Assembly (NCBI GenBank): GCA_041395665.1
Contig: JAWLAB010000003.1
Coordinates: 1-64,000 of the forward strand
Direction of reading: 5' to 3'
DNA: 64,000 nucleotides
Origin: Pseudomonadales bacterium
Lineage (GTDB): Bacteria > Pseudomonadota > Gammaproteobacteria > Pseudomonadales > UBA7239
Position 1 is the stretch's first letter; every line of letters begins with the position of its first letter. This document shows, in pieces, positions 50,374 to 59,265 of this stretch. Position numbers and translations under genes: made by a program. The notes under the pieces were generated by a model. It was not told the origin of the DNA. It did not search any database and saw nothing but the letters and a program-made list of their open reading frames with translations.

Positions 50374-50976
50374 ATGCGTGCATGGTTGAAAGCAGTATTG
50401 GCAGCGACATTGGCTTTGAGTTTTCACGCGCAAGCCAATGAAACGCCTATTTCGATTGTTAGCAGCACATCAGAATCTGTGCGTGCGGAATTGTTGAAAG
50501 AAGATGGTAGTAACACCAATGAAGTGCGTTCTGCTGTAGAAAAATTAGTGTTGCCTCGTTTTGATTTCTCGCGCATGACGGCTTTGGCAGTGGGCCGATA
50601 CTGGCGCACTGCAACACCAGAGCAAAAGACGGCGCTGAGCAATGAATTTCAAGTATTGCTGACTCGCACTTACTACACCACCATGCTGCGTTATCGTCAT
50701 GTCAAGGTGAATATCAGCCCAGATACCTTGATGGAAAACGAAGGTCGGCAAGCCACAGTAAAAACTTCTGTCGCAATGGATGGTGGCCAGCAGCCAGTCA
50801 AAATTGATTATGTTTTGTATAACACGGATCAAGGTTGGAAGGTGTTTAATGTCGTGGTTGAAGGTGCTAGCTTGGTAACGGTATACCGCAATCAATTTGC
50901 CGAAGAAATCAATAAAGGCGGAATGGCTGGCTTAATTCAATCTTTGCGCAATAAAAATGCGCAGCCTGCGCAATAG
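50374..50976 (+). CDS. mlaC: Periplasmic phospholipid-binding protein MlaC
   Basis: Soluble periplasmic shuttle between MlaA-OmpC and MlaFEDB. The start at 50374 with AGGAG eight bases upstream gives 200 aa with a signal peptide (cleavage near SFHAQA). The fold is shown by LVLPRFDFSRMTALAVGRYWRTA, FQVLLTRTYYTTMLRYRHVKVN and GWKVFNVVVEGASLVTVYRNQFAEE. Confidence 0.94.
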   Translation: MRAWLKAVLAATLALSFHAQANETPISIVSSTSESVRAELLKEDGSNTNEVRSAVEKLVLPRFDFSRMTALAVGRYWRTATPEQKTALSNEFQVLLTRTYYTTMLRYRHVKVNISPDTLMENEGRQATVKTSVAMDGGQQPVKIDYVLYNTDQGWKVFNVVVEGASLVTVYRNQFAEEINKGGMAGLIQSLRNKNAQPAQ

Positions 50977-50993
50977 TTCAAACGGTTTTTGTG

Positions 50994-51305
50994 ATGTTGG
51001 AAGCATTGTCAGTCAATCAATTTCGTGTGCAAGGAGAGCTGGGTATGCGTGACAGCACGCCGCTGTTGCGTGAATTATTAGCGCTGCCAAAGAAACTACA
51101 GACAGAAGAAGTTTTGCATCTCGATATCAGTGCGCTGGCTTTTACAGATTCTTTGTTGCTGGCGGCAATGTTGGATTTGCAGCGCCAATTGCAGCACCAC
51201 GGTAAGCGTTTATTGGTGCGCGGTATGAAGGACGATATGCTCAGTTTGGCGCGAGTGTATGGTATTGATAGCCTGTTAAAAGACATGATGGAAATGCAAC
51301 CATGA
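50994..51305 (+). CDS. mlaB: STAS-domain protein MlaB
   Basis: Cytoplasmic STAS protein that stabilises MlaF in the Mla complex. The 103-aa product shows a single STAS fold with the conserved Thr in DISALAFTDSLLLAAMLDL. A GTG three bases upstream (50991) is an alternative start. It is 17 bp after mlaC and overlaps mlaA by 4 bp. Confidence 0.85.
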   Translation: MLEALSVNQFRVQGELGMRDSTPLLRELLALPKKLQTEEVLHLDISALAFTDSLLLAAMLDLQRQLQHHGKRLLVRGMKDDMLSLARVYGIDSLLKDMMEMQP

Positions 51306-52030
51306 CAGCTGGAAAAATAAAATTAGCATTGTTATTCAGTTTTTTACCTCTACTGACGGCTTGTGCAAGCAGTAATTCTCGTGACCCTTTGGAGCCGATG
51401 AATCGCGCGGTGTATCAATTTAATGACAAAGCCGATGCTTATGTTATGAAGCCAGTTGCCGAGGGCTATCGAGCCATTACGCCGCAGCCAGTACGCACGG
51501 GTGTAAGAAACTTTTTTAACAACTTGGACGATATGTCTAGCACGGTCAATTACGCGTTGCAGGCAAAACCACTACCCAGTTTTTATTCTTTTTCTAGGGT
51601 AGTGCTTAACTCAACAGCGGGCATCTTGGGTGTGTTTGATCTTACCGGTGAGAAACAGCGCCGTTTTGCTAAGACAGATTTTGGTGAAACGCTGGCGCGT
51701 TGGGGTTGGAAAAATAGCGCTTACTTGGTGTTGCCCTTGTATGGGCCTTCAACTGTTCGCGATGGCATAGGTGAAGTGGCCGATACTGCCTTTCGCAACG
51801 AAATTATTTACAGCAACCCTCACAGTGATCGCCGTAGTCTTTCCGGTGTAACTTCAGCCATTAGCACACGCGAATCACTGTTGGGTGTGGAAGACACTAT
51901 CAAGGATGCTGCACTGGATCCGTATGCCTATACCCGTGATGGCTGGTTACAGGTACGCGCTAAAACCACAGGTGATGACACTGGGCACAGCAACCCAGAA
52001 GATGACAATATTGACGATTTGATGCAGTGA
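51302..52030 (+). CDS. mlaA: Outer-membrane lipoprotein MlaA (VacJ)
   Basis: Lipoprotein that removes misplaced phospholipids from the outer leaflet. The 242-aa product has lipobox LTACASS (Cys 21), the family opening DPLEPMNRAVYQFNDKADAY, and FARTDFGETL-like (RRFAKTDFGETLARWGW) and LVLPLYGPSTVRDGIG segments. It is the sixth gene of the cluster, overlapping mlaB by 4 bp (ATGA), so the entire pathway except porin is in one operon. Confidence 0.95.
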   Translation: MTAGKIKLALLFSFLPLLTACASSNSRDPLEPMNRAVYQFNDKADAYVMKPVAEGYRAITPQPVRTGVRNFFNNLDDMSSTVNYALQAKPLPSFYSFSRVVLNSTAGILGVFDLTGEKQRRFAKTDFGETLARWGWKNSAYLVLPLYGPSTVRDGIGEVADTAFRNEIIYSNPHSDRRSLSGVTSAISTRESLLGVEDTIKDAALDPYAYTRDGWLQVRAKTTGDDTGHSNPEDDNIDDLMQ

Positions 52031-52102
52031 CCTCGGCGCGCTCTTCGCTTATGCTGTCCTGAGTTTCTGTTCAGCCAATAACACCGGTGAAGGCGCGCAA
52101 CG

Positions 52103-53908
52103 ATGGTGGCATCAATCGCTGAATCAACAAAAAAAACATCCTCTCAACAACACTGGTTTGCTGTAGCCAGCGTTTATTTACACGATCAACTGCGCCATGT
52201 TTTTGATGTGTGTGAATCAAATATGTTGGCTGCCAGAGAACGCACTGCGTTGTGTTGTGAATTGCGTCGCGCGCGCCGATCTTTTATTGATAGTTACCTC
52301 AGTCAGTTGTGGTTGCGTTGTCAGAACCCTAAAGAAGAATGGGTTGTCGGCGGCAGTAACGCTGCCACGCGTGCACGCACACTGCTGTACTTTGCCGACG
52401 CTGATGGCGTTGTGCGCGCGCTGTACCAATCACAAGCGATAGATATAGGACGCTTAGTGGCTGCTTGGATACAGCAAACAGGCGGTACAGTGACGGTGTT
52501 TGAATGCCCATTCACGCCACACACGCTGACGCGTTTATTTTTTCTCTTGCTGTCCGATATCCGTGCACCGTTACGAGTGCGCTACCGGCTGGCACAAGTT
52601 TTTATTGAGGGTTTGCCGCAGTTTTCTGCGCAGTTGCAGAGCGCTTTGTTTGCTGCTTTGCAACTGCGTGGGGCGACGGATGCTAAGGGAGAGCCAGTGG
52701 CAATGCCTGAGTGGTGGGAACCGCTGGAAAAAACGCATCAGCCTTCTGCAACAGCTTTGGCTTTGATTGCACCGCCGCGCACAGTAGAGCGAGTACAGTC
52801 ACTGGCAGAATCTGTGGCCGCTGCGGCACTTGCTGAAGATTATGTGCGTGTGCAATTTTTATTGGATAGTCAGCGTGTGACTACGCTGTTTTCTTGGCTT
52901 GCCGAGCATGTGCGAGAAACAGAAAGTAGTACGCCTTTGCCAGCAAGAAAAATGCTGTGTTTGCTTGCAGGGCCTTTGTTGCAAGCGGCTTGTGATGAAT
53001 CGTTTGTCGATCATGCACATCCAGCGCGCAAAGCATTATCGGAATGGATGCACTGGGCGCCAGGTTGGCAGGATAGTTTTGGGTTGGAAGGCATAGTGCC
53101 GGAGCGCTGCTGCGAGTTAGCGGCAGAATTAGCGAAGCAGCTTGTGCATGGCTCATCATCGCCAATGCCTGAGTGGCAAGCACTCTTGGATTATTTGCAG
53201 CAGTTGCGCCACCGCCTGCAAAAAGATGTCTCTACTGCGGTTGCAAGTACGCGTTTATCTTTACAGGTACTCACGGTGCGTACTGAAGTGGAGCAGCTGC
53301 TGGCAAGCCGTACAGAGCAGAATTTGTGGCCGCCTGTTGTGGTTGAAATCGTATACAACTACTGGCTCACCTTGTTAATGAACATCCATTGGCGAGAGGG
53401 TACCGCCTCGACTGCATGGCTGAATGCATTAGCGGTAGTTGATGCTTTATTGGCGTCTGTACAACCTGAGCAGGATAGGCAAGCTCGTCAGCAAATAATG
53501 CAAAGCATTCCCAGCTTATTGCAGGAGTTGCGCAAAGGTTTCGACAGTTTGGGATGCGCGCGGCAAACCTATAGTGCGCTGCTGGAGCGCTTACAAGCCG
53601 TTCATCTTAGTCTGATGAAAAGTGGCCACACCGTTGATCTAGCAGAACAGCCCGTTGTGTGGCCGGCTGTGGGTGAAATGCCACAGCAAGGTGAGCCGTT
53701 TGAAGTGGGGGCTTGGCTGCGCAGTGAAGATGGGCGTGTGTTAGCCGTAGAGTTCTCTGATGGTTGGTGTACAGCACTACTCGATACACACAATGCCGCG
53801 TTGGAGTGTTGCAGCACCGCAGCATTACAAACGGCCTTTTATGATGGACATTTGGAAGTAATGCCTGCTCTTGCGCCGTTGTTGCCAACATCCACACCAC
53901 GCCAATGA
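52103..53908 (+). CDS. DUF1631-family protein
   Basis: A 601-aa, helix-rich soluble protein without signal peptide or membrane span. The segment NYWLTLLMNIHWREGTASTAW with WLNALAVVDALLASVQPEQD and MQSIPSLLQELRKGF, and the C-terminal beta-like VGAWLRSEDGRVLAVEFSDGW, match the DUF1631 pattern. It is shorter than most DUF1631 proteins (about 750 aa). Its stop overlaps the ampD start by 4 bp. The family is of unknown function, and the match is from memory of its pattern. Confidence 0.6.
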   Translation: MVASIAESTKKTSSQQHWFAVASVYLHDQLRHVFDVCESNMLAARERTALCCELRRARRSFIDSYLSQLWLRCQNPKEEWVVGGSNAATRARTLLYFADADGVVRALYQSQAIDIGRLVAAWIQQTGGTVTVFECPFTPHTLTRLFFLLLSDIRAPLRVRYRLAQVFIEGLPQFSAQLQSALFAALQLRGATDAKGEPVAMPEWWEPLEKTHQPSATALALIAPPRTVERVQSLAESVAAAALAEDYVRVQFLLDSQRVTTLFSWLAEHVRETESSTPLPARKMLCLLAGPLLQAACDESFVDHAHPARKALSEWMHWAPGWQDSFGLEGIVPERCCELAAELAKQLVHGSSSPMPEWQALLDYLQQLRHRLQKDVSTAVASTRLSLQVLTVRTEVEQLLASRTEQNLWPPVVVEIVYNYWLTLLMNIHWREGTASTAWLNALAVVDALLASVQPEQDRQARQQIMQSIPSLLQELRKGFDSLGCARQTYSALLERLQAVHLSLMKSGHTVDLAEQPVVWPAVGEMPQQGEPFEVGAWLRSEDGRVLAVEFSDGWCTALLDTHNAALECCSTAALQTAFYDGHLEVMPALAPLLPTSTPRQ

Positions 53909-54453
53909 AAGCTTTGGATTTTAAGGAAGGATGGCTGCAAGGTGTGCGCCATTTACCTTCTGAAAATTTTAATGAGCGCCCACAGAATGCGGTTGTTGAT
54001 TTATTAGTCATACACAACATCAGCCTACCGCCAGAACAATTCGGTGGTGATTATGTTGACGCATTGTTTAGCAATACATTGAATTGCGACGCACATCCTT
54101 ATTTTGATCAACTGCGTAACTTGCGCGTATCCGCACATTTTTTTATCAAGCGTTGCGGTGAAATCACACAATATGTTTCGTTAAATCATCGCGCGTGGCA
54201 TGCTGGTGTTTCACAATGGTGTGACAAAGAAAATTGTAATGATTACTCCATTGGTATTGAGTTAGAGGGCGCTGACAGCATTCCTTATGCAGATCAGCAG
54301 TATGCTGCGCTACAATGGCTGACGAAAAAAATCAGGCAGAATTTTCCCTCCATCGCAATGAATCGTATCGTTGGTCATTGCGATATTGCGCCTGATAGAA
54401 AAACGGATCCGGGTGCTGCATTTGATTGGAAACGGTTTCGAGAGAGTTTGTGA
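53905..54453 (+). CDS. ampD: 1,6-anhydro-N-acetylmuramyl-L-alanine amidase
   Basis: Cytoplasmic zinc amidase that recycles peptidoglycan fragments and holds down ampC-type beta-lactamase induction. The 182-aa product has zinc His in LLVIHNISLPPEQF, RVSAHFFIKRCGEITQYV, HRAWHAGVSQW, and the C-terminal GHCDIAPDRKTDPGAAFDW with the other zinc ligands. It overlaps the DUF1631 gene by 4 bp and precedes meaB. Confidence 0.96.
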   Translation: MKALDFKEGWLQGVRHLPSENFNERPQNAVVDLLVIHNISLPPEQFGGDYVDALFSNTLNCDAHPYFDQLRNLRVSAHFFIKRCGEITQYVSLNHRAWHAGVSQWCDKENCNDYSIGIELEGADSIPYADQQYAALQWLTKKIRQNFPSIAMNRIVGHCDIAPDRKTDPGAAFDWKRFRESL

Positions 54454-54455
54454 AA

Positions 54456-55421
54456 ATGATCGCTATTCCTGTAGATGTTGATGCGCTGTATACGGGTAAT
54501 CGTCGCGCATTGGCAAAAGCCATCACTTTGATTGAAAGTAAACGCGATGATCATCGCGAGCAGGCGCAACATTTATTAGAAACCGTATTGCCGCATTCTG
54601 GAAAAAGCGTGCGCATTGGTATTACTGGCGTGCCCGGTGTCGGCAAATCGACATTCATTGAAGCGTTTGGTTTGCATTTGATTGCGCAGGGAAAAAAAGT
54701 GGCGGTGCTGGCCGTTGATCCCAGCTCGCCTGTTGCGGGCGGCAGTATTCTCGGTGACAAAACACGCATGGAAGAATTGTCGCGCCGTAATGAAGCATTT
54801 ATTCGACCATCACCTTCTGAGGGCTCGCTCGGCGGTGTGGCACACAAAACACGCGAAACGATGTTGTTGTGTGAAGCGGCGGGCTACGATGTCATCATCG
54901 TGGAAACTGTAGGTGTGGGGCAGTCAGAATACGAAGTCGCCAGCATGGTCGATTTTTTTCTGGTGTTGATGCTGCCCAATGCAGGTGATGAATTGCAGGG
55001 CATTAAACGCGGTATTATGGAGTTGGCAGATGGTTTAGTCGTCAACAAAGCGGATGGTGAGGCGGCTGTTTTTGCGGAACAAACGCGCGGCCATTATCGC
55101 AATGCACTCAAGTTGCTGAAACATCCAGAGTATTGGCAACCGCGTGTGGTGTGTTGCTCTGCACTGCAACATCAAGGTATTGATGCGGTGTGGAAAATGA
55201 TTGTCGATTATTGCGCGGCTAGTTGTGATGCAGGGGCATTTGCCAATAAGCGCTCACAACAAAATGTGGAATGGATGAAAAAATTGCTGCATGAAATGAT
55301 TGATCAGCGATTACAGCAAAATCCTGCTTTTGCAGCGCGTTTGCCCGTGCTGCAGGGTGAGCTGGTGGTTGGTCAGATCACCCCCTACAGTGCGGCACGA
55401 GAGTTGGTGCGATTTTTGTAG
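54456..55421 (+). CDS. meaB: MeaB/ArgK-family GTPase
   Basis: G3E GTPase of the MeaB type, which protects and loads cobalamin-dependent mutases such as methylmalonyl-CoA mutase. The 321-aa product has G1 GVPGVGKST, DPSSPVAGGSILGDKTRM, ETVGVGQSEYEVASMVDFF and NKADGE. ATG 54456 is chosen; a GTG at 54450 overlapping the ampD stop is possible. No mutase gene is nearby. It is convergent with cysQ. Confidence 0.85.
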   Translation: MIAIPVDVDALYTGNRRALAKAITLIESKRDDHREQAQHLLETVLPHSGKSVRIGITGVPGVGKSTFIEAFGLHLIAQGKKVAVLAVDPSSPVAGGSILGDKTRMEELSRRNEAFIRPSPSEGSLGGVAHKTRETMLLCEAAGYDVIIVETVGVGQSEYEVASMVDFFLVLMLPNAGDELQGIKRGIMELADGLVVNKADGEAAVFAEQTRGHYRNALKLLKHPEYWQPRVVCCSALQHQGIDAVWKMIVDYCAASCDAGAFANKRSQQNVEWMKKLLHEMIDQRLQQNPAFAARLPVLQGELVVGQITPYSAARELVRFL

Positions 55422-55432
55422 TTGTGCGCGTT

Positions 55433-56252
55433 TTATAGCAGCGCGCGCCAATCGTATTGCGTGTCGCCAATCACATAGAAAAATGGATTCAAAATATCGT
55501 CCTTCGTGTTGTAACGCATGATGTCGAGCTTGTCGGTTAATACTTGGCCGCCTGCTGCTTCAACCACCGCCTGTGCGGCAGCGGTATCCCATTCAGAAGT
55601 CAGTGCTAAACGCGGATAAATATCGGCTGCACCTTCAGCCACTAAACACAGTTTGAGTGAGCTTCCCATATTTTTTAGCGTAATCTCACCGTGTGCTGTT
55701 TTGATTTTTCTAGTAGCGTATCCACGGCATCTGCACCGTGAGAGCGGCTGGCGACAACCGCAACAGGCTCATTTTTTCTTGCGTCCAGAGAGCGAGTTTT
55801 TATTGCTTTTTCTCACCATTTTCGTATTTGAATGCGCCATTATTTTTAATGCCGCTGTAGCCGATATTGAGTGCAGGCACATGCACCACCCCTAAAACAG
55901 GTTCTCCATTTTCGATGAGTGCGATATTGACGGTGAATTCGCCGTTGCGTTTGATAAATTCTTTTGTGCCATCGAGCGGGTCAATAATCCAATAGCGTTG
56001 CCACTGCTGGCGCGTTGCCCAATCTGGCAATTTTCCTTCTTCGGAAAGCACAGGAATTTCTGGCGTTAGTGCGAGCAAACCTGGCTCAAGAATCGCGTGT
56101 GCCGCGAGATCGGCTTTGGTAAGCGGCGAATTATCGGCTTTCATATCCACGCCAAAATCAGCAGTGTTGTAGATCGCCATGATGGCGTCGCCCGCTTCGC
56201 GCGCCAGTTGTAAAACCTGAGGGAGCAGTGATGGCAATGTTGTCTCAAGCAT
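55433..56252 (-). pseudogene. cysQ: 3'(2'),5'-bisphosphate nucleotidase CysQ, split by two frameshifts
   Basis: Inositol-monophosphatase-fold enzyme that removes phosphate from PAP, a toxic by-product of sulfate assimilation. The N-terminal part (56252-55800) has DNSPLTKADLAAH, VLSEEG, WIIDPLDGTKEFIKRNGEFTVNIALIENGEP and stops after GEKKQ. The C-terminal part (55669-55433) has MGSSLKLCLVAEGAADIYPRL and SEWDTAAAQAVVEAAGGQVL. One extra base in each of the T runs at 55807-55811 and 55705-55709 restores a continuous frame with the bridging VAVVASRSHGADAV, giving about 273 aa, the normal size. Homopolymer consensus error is the simplest reading. Confidence 0.85.
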
Positions 56253-56315
56253 GGAAGTATCCTTTGGGTGCTGGCTATTTGGGTAAAAAAATGAATAAAA
56301 ACAGGGCGCTACAAG

Positions 56316-56344
56316 TTGCAGCCCCTCCGGCGAACCACGATAAT
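56316..56344 (+). promoter_or_regulatory. Sigma-70-like promoter of the GAPDH gene
   Basis: TTGCAG (56316-56321) and GATAAT (56339-56344) with a 17-base spacer lie about 39 bases before the ATG at 56383, in the 130-bp divergent gap with cysQ. Confidence 0.6.
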
Positions 56345-56382
56345 AACGCCTCTTTTTAACCTCTGACCACAGGTGTTGCGCA

Positions 56383-57843
56383 ATGGCCGAAGAACAAAAA
56401 CGCCCGAAACCCGCTGATTATTTCTCTGATTGGAAACAACGCGAGGCGTTGGCAGAAGACATGATTCCGTTGATCGGAAAATTGTATCGCGAACACAATG
56501 TGAACACCTACATCTACGGTCAGCAACTCTATAGCCGTTCTGTTATCGACATCATGAAAGCGCACCGTTTTGTGCGCCAGATCGAAAACAATGAGCTGTC
56601 CGAATTCAATACTTTTCCTATCGTGAAAGCGATTGCTGCGCTGAATCTCGGTCGCGCGCATGTTGATGTCGGTCGCATTGCGGTTGAATTTATGAAAGAC
56701 AGCGGCGGTTTGTCGGTGGAAGATTTTGTTAAGCGCGAATTGGCAGAAGCTATTGGCACAGATGTCAAACCCATTCCTGCGCCGCGCGATGTGGTGTTGT
56801 ACGGTTTTGGCCGTATCGGTCGTTTGATGGCGCGTTTGTTGATCGAAAAAGCAGGCGGCGGCGATGTGTTGCGCCTGCGCGCTATCGTTGTGCGCAAAGG
56901 TAAAGGCGATGGCGATTTGGAAAAACGCGCTTCGCTGTTGCGCCGTGATTCTGTGCACGGACCTTTTAGAGGCACGATTCGCGTCGACGAAGAAACCAAC
57001 AGCTTCATCGCTAACGGCAATGAAATCAAAATCATTTATGCCGATAAGCCAGAAGAGATCGATTACACGCAATACGGCATCAACAATGCCATTATTGTTG
57101 AAAACACCGGAAAATTGACCGACGAAGCGGGCTTGTCAAAACACTTGAAAGCCAAAGGTGTCAGCCAAGTGTTGCTCACTGCTCCTGCGAAAGGCGATAT
57201 CAAAAATATTGTATTCGGTGTGAATCATGATCAGATTCAAGATGACAAAATTATTTCTGCGGCATCTTGCACCACCAACGCCGTTGTTCCTGCGCTGAAA
57301 GCCATCAACGATAAGTTTGGTGTGAAAGCAGGTCATATTGAAACTGTACACGCGTACACCAATGATCAAAACTTGATTGATAACTATCACAAAGCGGAGC
57401 GCCGTGGTCGTAGTGCGCCGTTGAACATGGTTATCACTTCAACGGGTGCAGCAAAAGCCGTTGCCAAAGCTCTGCCAGAATTGGCGGGCAAGCTGACAGG
57501 TAATGCGATTCGCGTGCCAATTCCGAATGTTTCTATGGCTATTCTCAACTTGGAGTTGGAAAAAGATACTACGGTTGAAGAATTGAACGAGTACATGCGT
57601 CACATGGCCTTGCATTCACCGCTGCGTAAGCAAATTGATTTCACCAACAGCACCGAAGTAGTGTCCAGTGACTTCGTGGGTTCGCGTCACGCCTGTATCT
57701 TTGATGCAAAAGCGACGATTGTGAAAGGCAATCATGCTGTGATGTACCTGTGGTACGACAACGAGTTTGGTTATTCTTGCCAAGTGCATCGTGTGTTGGA
57801 ACGATTGGCGGGTGTTAACTACCGCGTATATCCCAAGGAATAA
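56383..57843 (+). CDS. gap: Glyceraldehyde-3-phosphate dehydrogenase, long form
   Basis: NAD(P)-dependent GAPDH of the extended class seen in Pseudomonas relatives. The 486-aa product has an N-terminal extension of about 130 residues before the Rossmann motif YGFGRIGRLM (141-147). The catalytic Cys is in SAASCTTNAVVP (Cys 296), with HAYTNDQNLIDNYHKAERRGRSAPLNM and YDNEFGYSCQVHRVLERL following. The extension distinguishes it from the usual 330-aa GapA. It ends with a good intrinsic terminator. Confidence 0.94.
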   Translation: MAEEQKRPKPADYFSDWKQREALAEDMIPLIGKLYREHNVNTYIYGQQLYSRSVIDIMKAHRFVRQIENNELSEFNTFPIVKAIAALNLGRAHVDVGRIAVEFMKDSGGLSVEDFVKRELAEAIGTDVKPIPAPRDVVLYGFGRIGRLMARLLIEKAGGGDVLRLRAIVVRKGKGDGDLEKRASLLRRDSVHGPFRGTIRVDEETNSFIANGNEIKIIYADKPEEIDYTQYGINNAIIVENTGKLTDEAGLSKHLKAKGVSQVLLTAPAKGDIKNIVFGVNHDQIQDDKIISAASCTTNAVVPALKAINDKFGVKAGHIETVHAYTNDQNLIDNYHKAERRGRSAPLNMVITSTGAAKAVAKALPELAGKLTGNAIRVPIPNVSMAILNLELEKDTTVEELNEYMRHMALHSPLRKQIDFTNSTEVVSSDFVGSRHACIFDAKATIVKGNHAVMYLWYDNEFGYSCQVHRVLERLAGVNYRVYPKE

Positions 57844-57865
57844 TTTTTTATTGCTTGGACGGAAG

Positions 57866-57889
57866 AAGCCCGCAACTGCGGGCTTTTTT
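57866..57889 (+). terminator. Intrinsic terminator after gap
   Basis: AAGCCCGC (57866-57873) and GCGGGCTT (57878-57885) form an 8-bp stem with loop AACT, running into TTTTTT (57884-57889). It separates gap from rlmD. Confidence 0.9.
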
Positions 57890-57918
57890 GTCGCTAAAAA
57901 AGACGAGAGAGATGTTGC

Positions 57919-59265
57919 GTGAAAACTTTAACCATTGATCATTTATCTCATGATTTGCGCGGCGTGGCGCGTGTGGATGGTGTGGCGTGGCTGGTGGATG
58001 GTGCGCTACCGGGTGAGCAAGTGTCTGTGCGCGAGCGAGAGAGATACAGTCATCGCGTAGAAGCGGATCTCGCCGAAATTATTCATGCGTCAACTGAGCG
58101 CATCACACCAGCTTGTGAATGCGCACAGCAGTGCGGCGGTTGCGATTTACAGCACATGGATTACGCCACGCAACTGCTCAGCAAACAGCAAGTATTGAAA
58201 GAGCAGTTGTCGCGTATCGCAGGTTTTGCTCAAGCCCAATGGCTAGAGCCGTTATTTGCCGAGTCGTGGTCATATCGCCGTCGGGCGCGTATTGCTTGCC
58301 AGTGGTCGAGTGATCGCAAATATTTAGCCGTGGGTTTTCGTCAGCGCCATAGCAAGGCGATTGTTGAAATCAATCATTGCGCCGTTTTGGTGCCGGCGTT
58401 ACAAAAACTATTACCCGCTTTGCGCGAGTGTTTATCGCAGTGGTCGCAGCCTAGACAGTTGGGGCATATCGAATTATTAGCAGCAGATAACGGTATCGGT
58501 ATACTGCTGCGCACGGTTTCTGCTGTGAAAGAGAAAGACCAAATGTTATTACAGCGGCTAGCGGCTGAGTACGCAGTTACCGTTTATGTGCAGCAAGATG
58601 ATAAAAACTCCATTCAGTATTTCTGCGGCAAAAATCAAAACTTGGTTGTTCGTAACGCTTTATTGGGAGCAAATATTTCCTGTGTGCCTGGCGATTTTTT
58701 ACAGGCCAATGCAGCGGTAAACACTTTGTTGGTAGATGAGGTTATCAAAACCTTGCAGCCAACATTGAGCGACAAAGTATTAGAAGCGTTTTGTGGCCTG
58801 GGAAATTTCACGCTGCCACTGGCTAAAAAAGTGGAGCGTATAGCTGCTTTGGAGGTTAGCGAAGCGATGGTTGAGCGCGCACAGCTGCAATCGACATCAC
58901 AAGGCTTAAACAATATTGATTGGGTGCGCTGTAATTTAGATAATCAAAAAAGCTGTGAAAAAAGCTATCTGCAAGTCAATAAAATTTTATTGGATCCGCC
59001 ACGAGATGGCGCACAAACCTTTTGTCGTTATGTAAATTTAGAGGGTGTAGAGAGAATTGTGTATGTCTCTTGTAATCCAGCCACGCTGGTGCGTGATGCT
59101 GATATTTTAGCGAGTAGAGGGTTTTCCTTGGCTTCTGTGCGAATGCTAGATATGTTTCCACAAACCTCGCACATTGAAACATTGGCTGTTTTTTCTCCTG
59201 TTTCAAAGAAAAACAAACAACCTCAGAGTAATCAGAAGAAGGCGTTAAAAAAACTCAAGCGTTAA
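57919..59265 (+). CDS. rlmD: 23S rRNA (uracil-1939-C5)-methyltransferase
   Basis: SAM- and Fe-S-dependent rRNA methyltransferase (RumA). The 448-aa product begins with GTG (57919). It has an N-terminal TRAM-like domain, iron-sulfur Cys cluster ACECAQQCGGCDL (Cys 66, 72, 75 plus a later Cys), SAM-binding LEAFCGLGNFTLPLAKK, and the catalytic region ILLDPPRDGA with VYVSCNPATLVRDADIL. It overlaps the convergent membrane protein by 4 bp. Confidence 0.94.
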   Translation: MKTLTIDHLSHDLRGVARVDGVAWLVDGALPGEQVSVRERERYSHRVEADLAEIIHASTERITPACECAQQCGGCDLQHMDYATQLLSKQQVLKEQLSRIAGFAQAQWLEPLFAESWSYRRRARIACQWSSDRKYLAVGFRQRHSKAIVEINHCAVLVPALQKLLPALRECLSQWSQPRQLGHIELLAADNGIGILLRTVSAVKEKDQMLLQRLAAEYAVTVYVQQDDKNSIQYFCGKNQNLVVRNALLGANISCVPGDFLQANAAVNTLLVDEVIKTLQPTLSDKVLEAFCGLGNFTLPLAKKVERIAALEVSEAMVERAQLQSTSQGLNNIDWVRCNLDNQKSCEKSYLQVNKILLDPPRDGAQTFCRYVNLEGVERIVYVSCNPATLVRDADILASRGFSLASVRMLDMFPQTSHIETLAVFSPVSKKNKQPQSNQKKALKKLKR

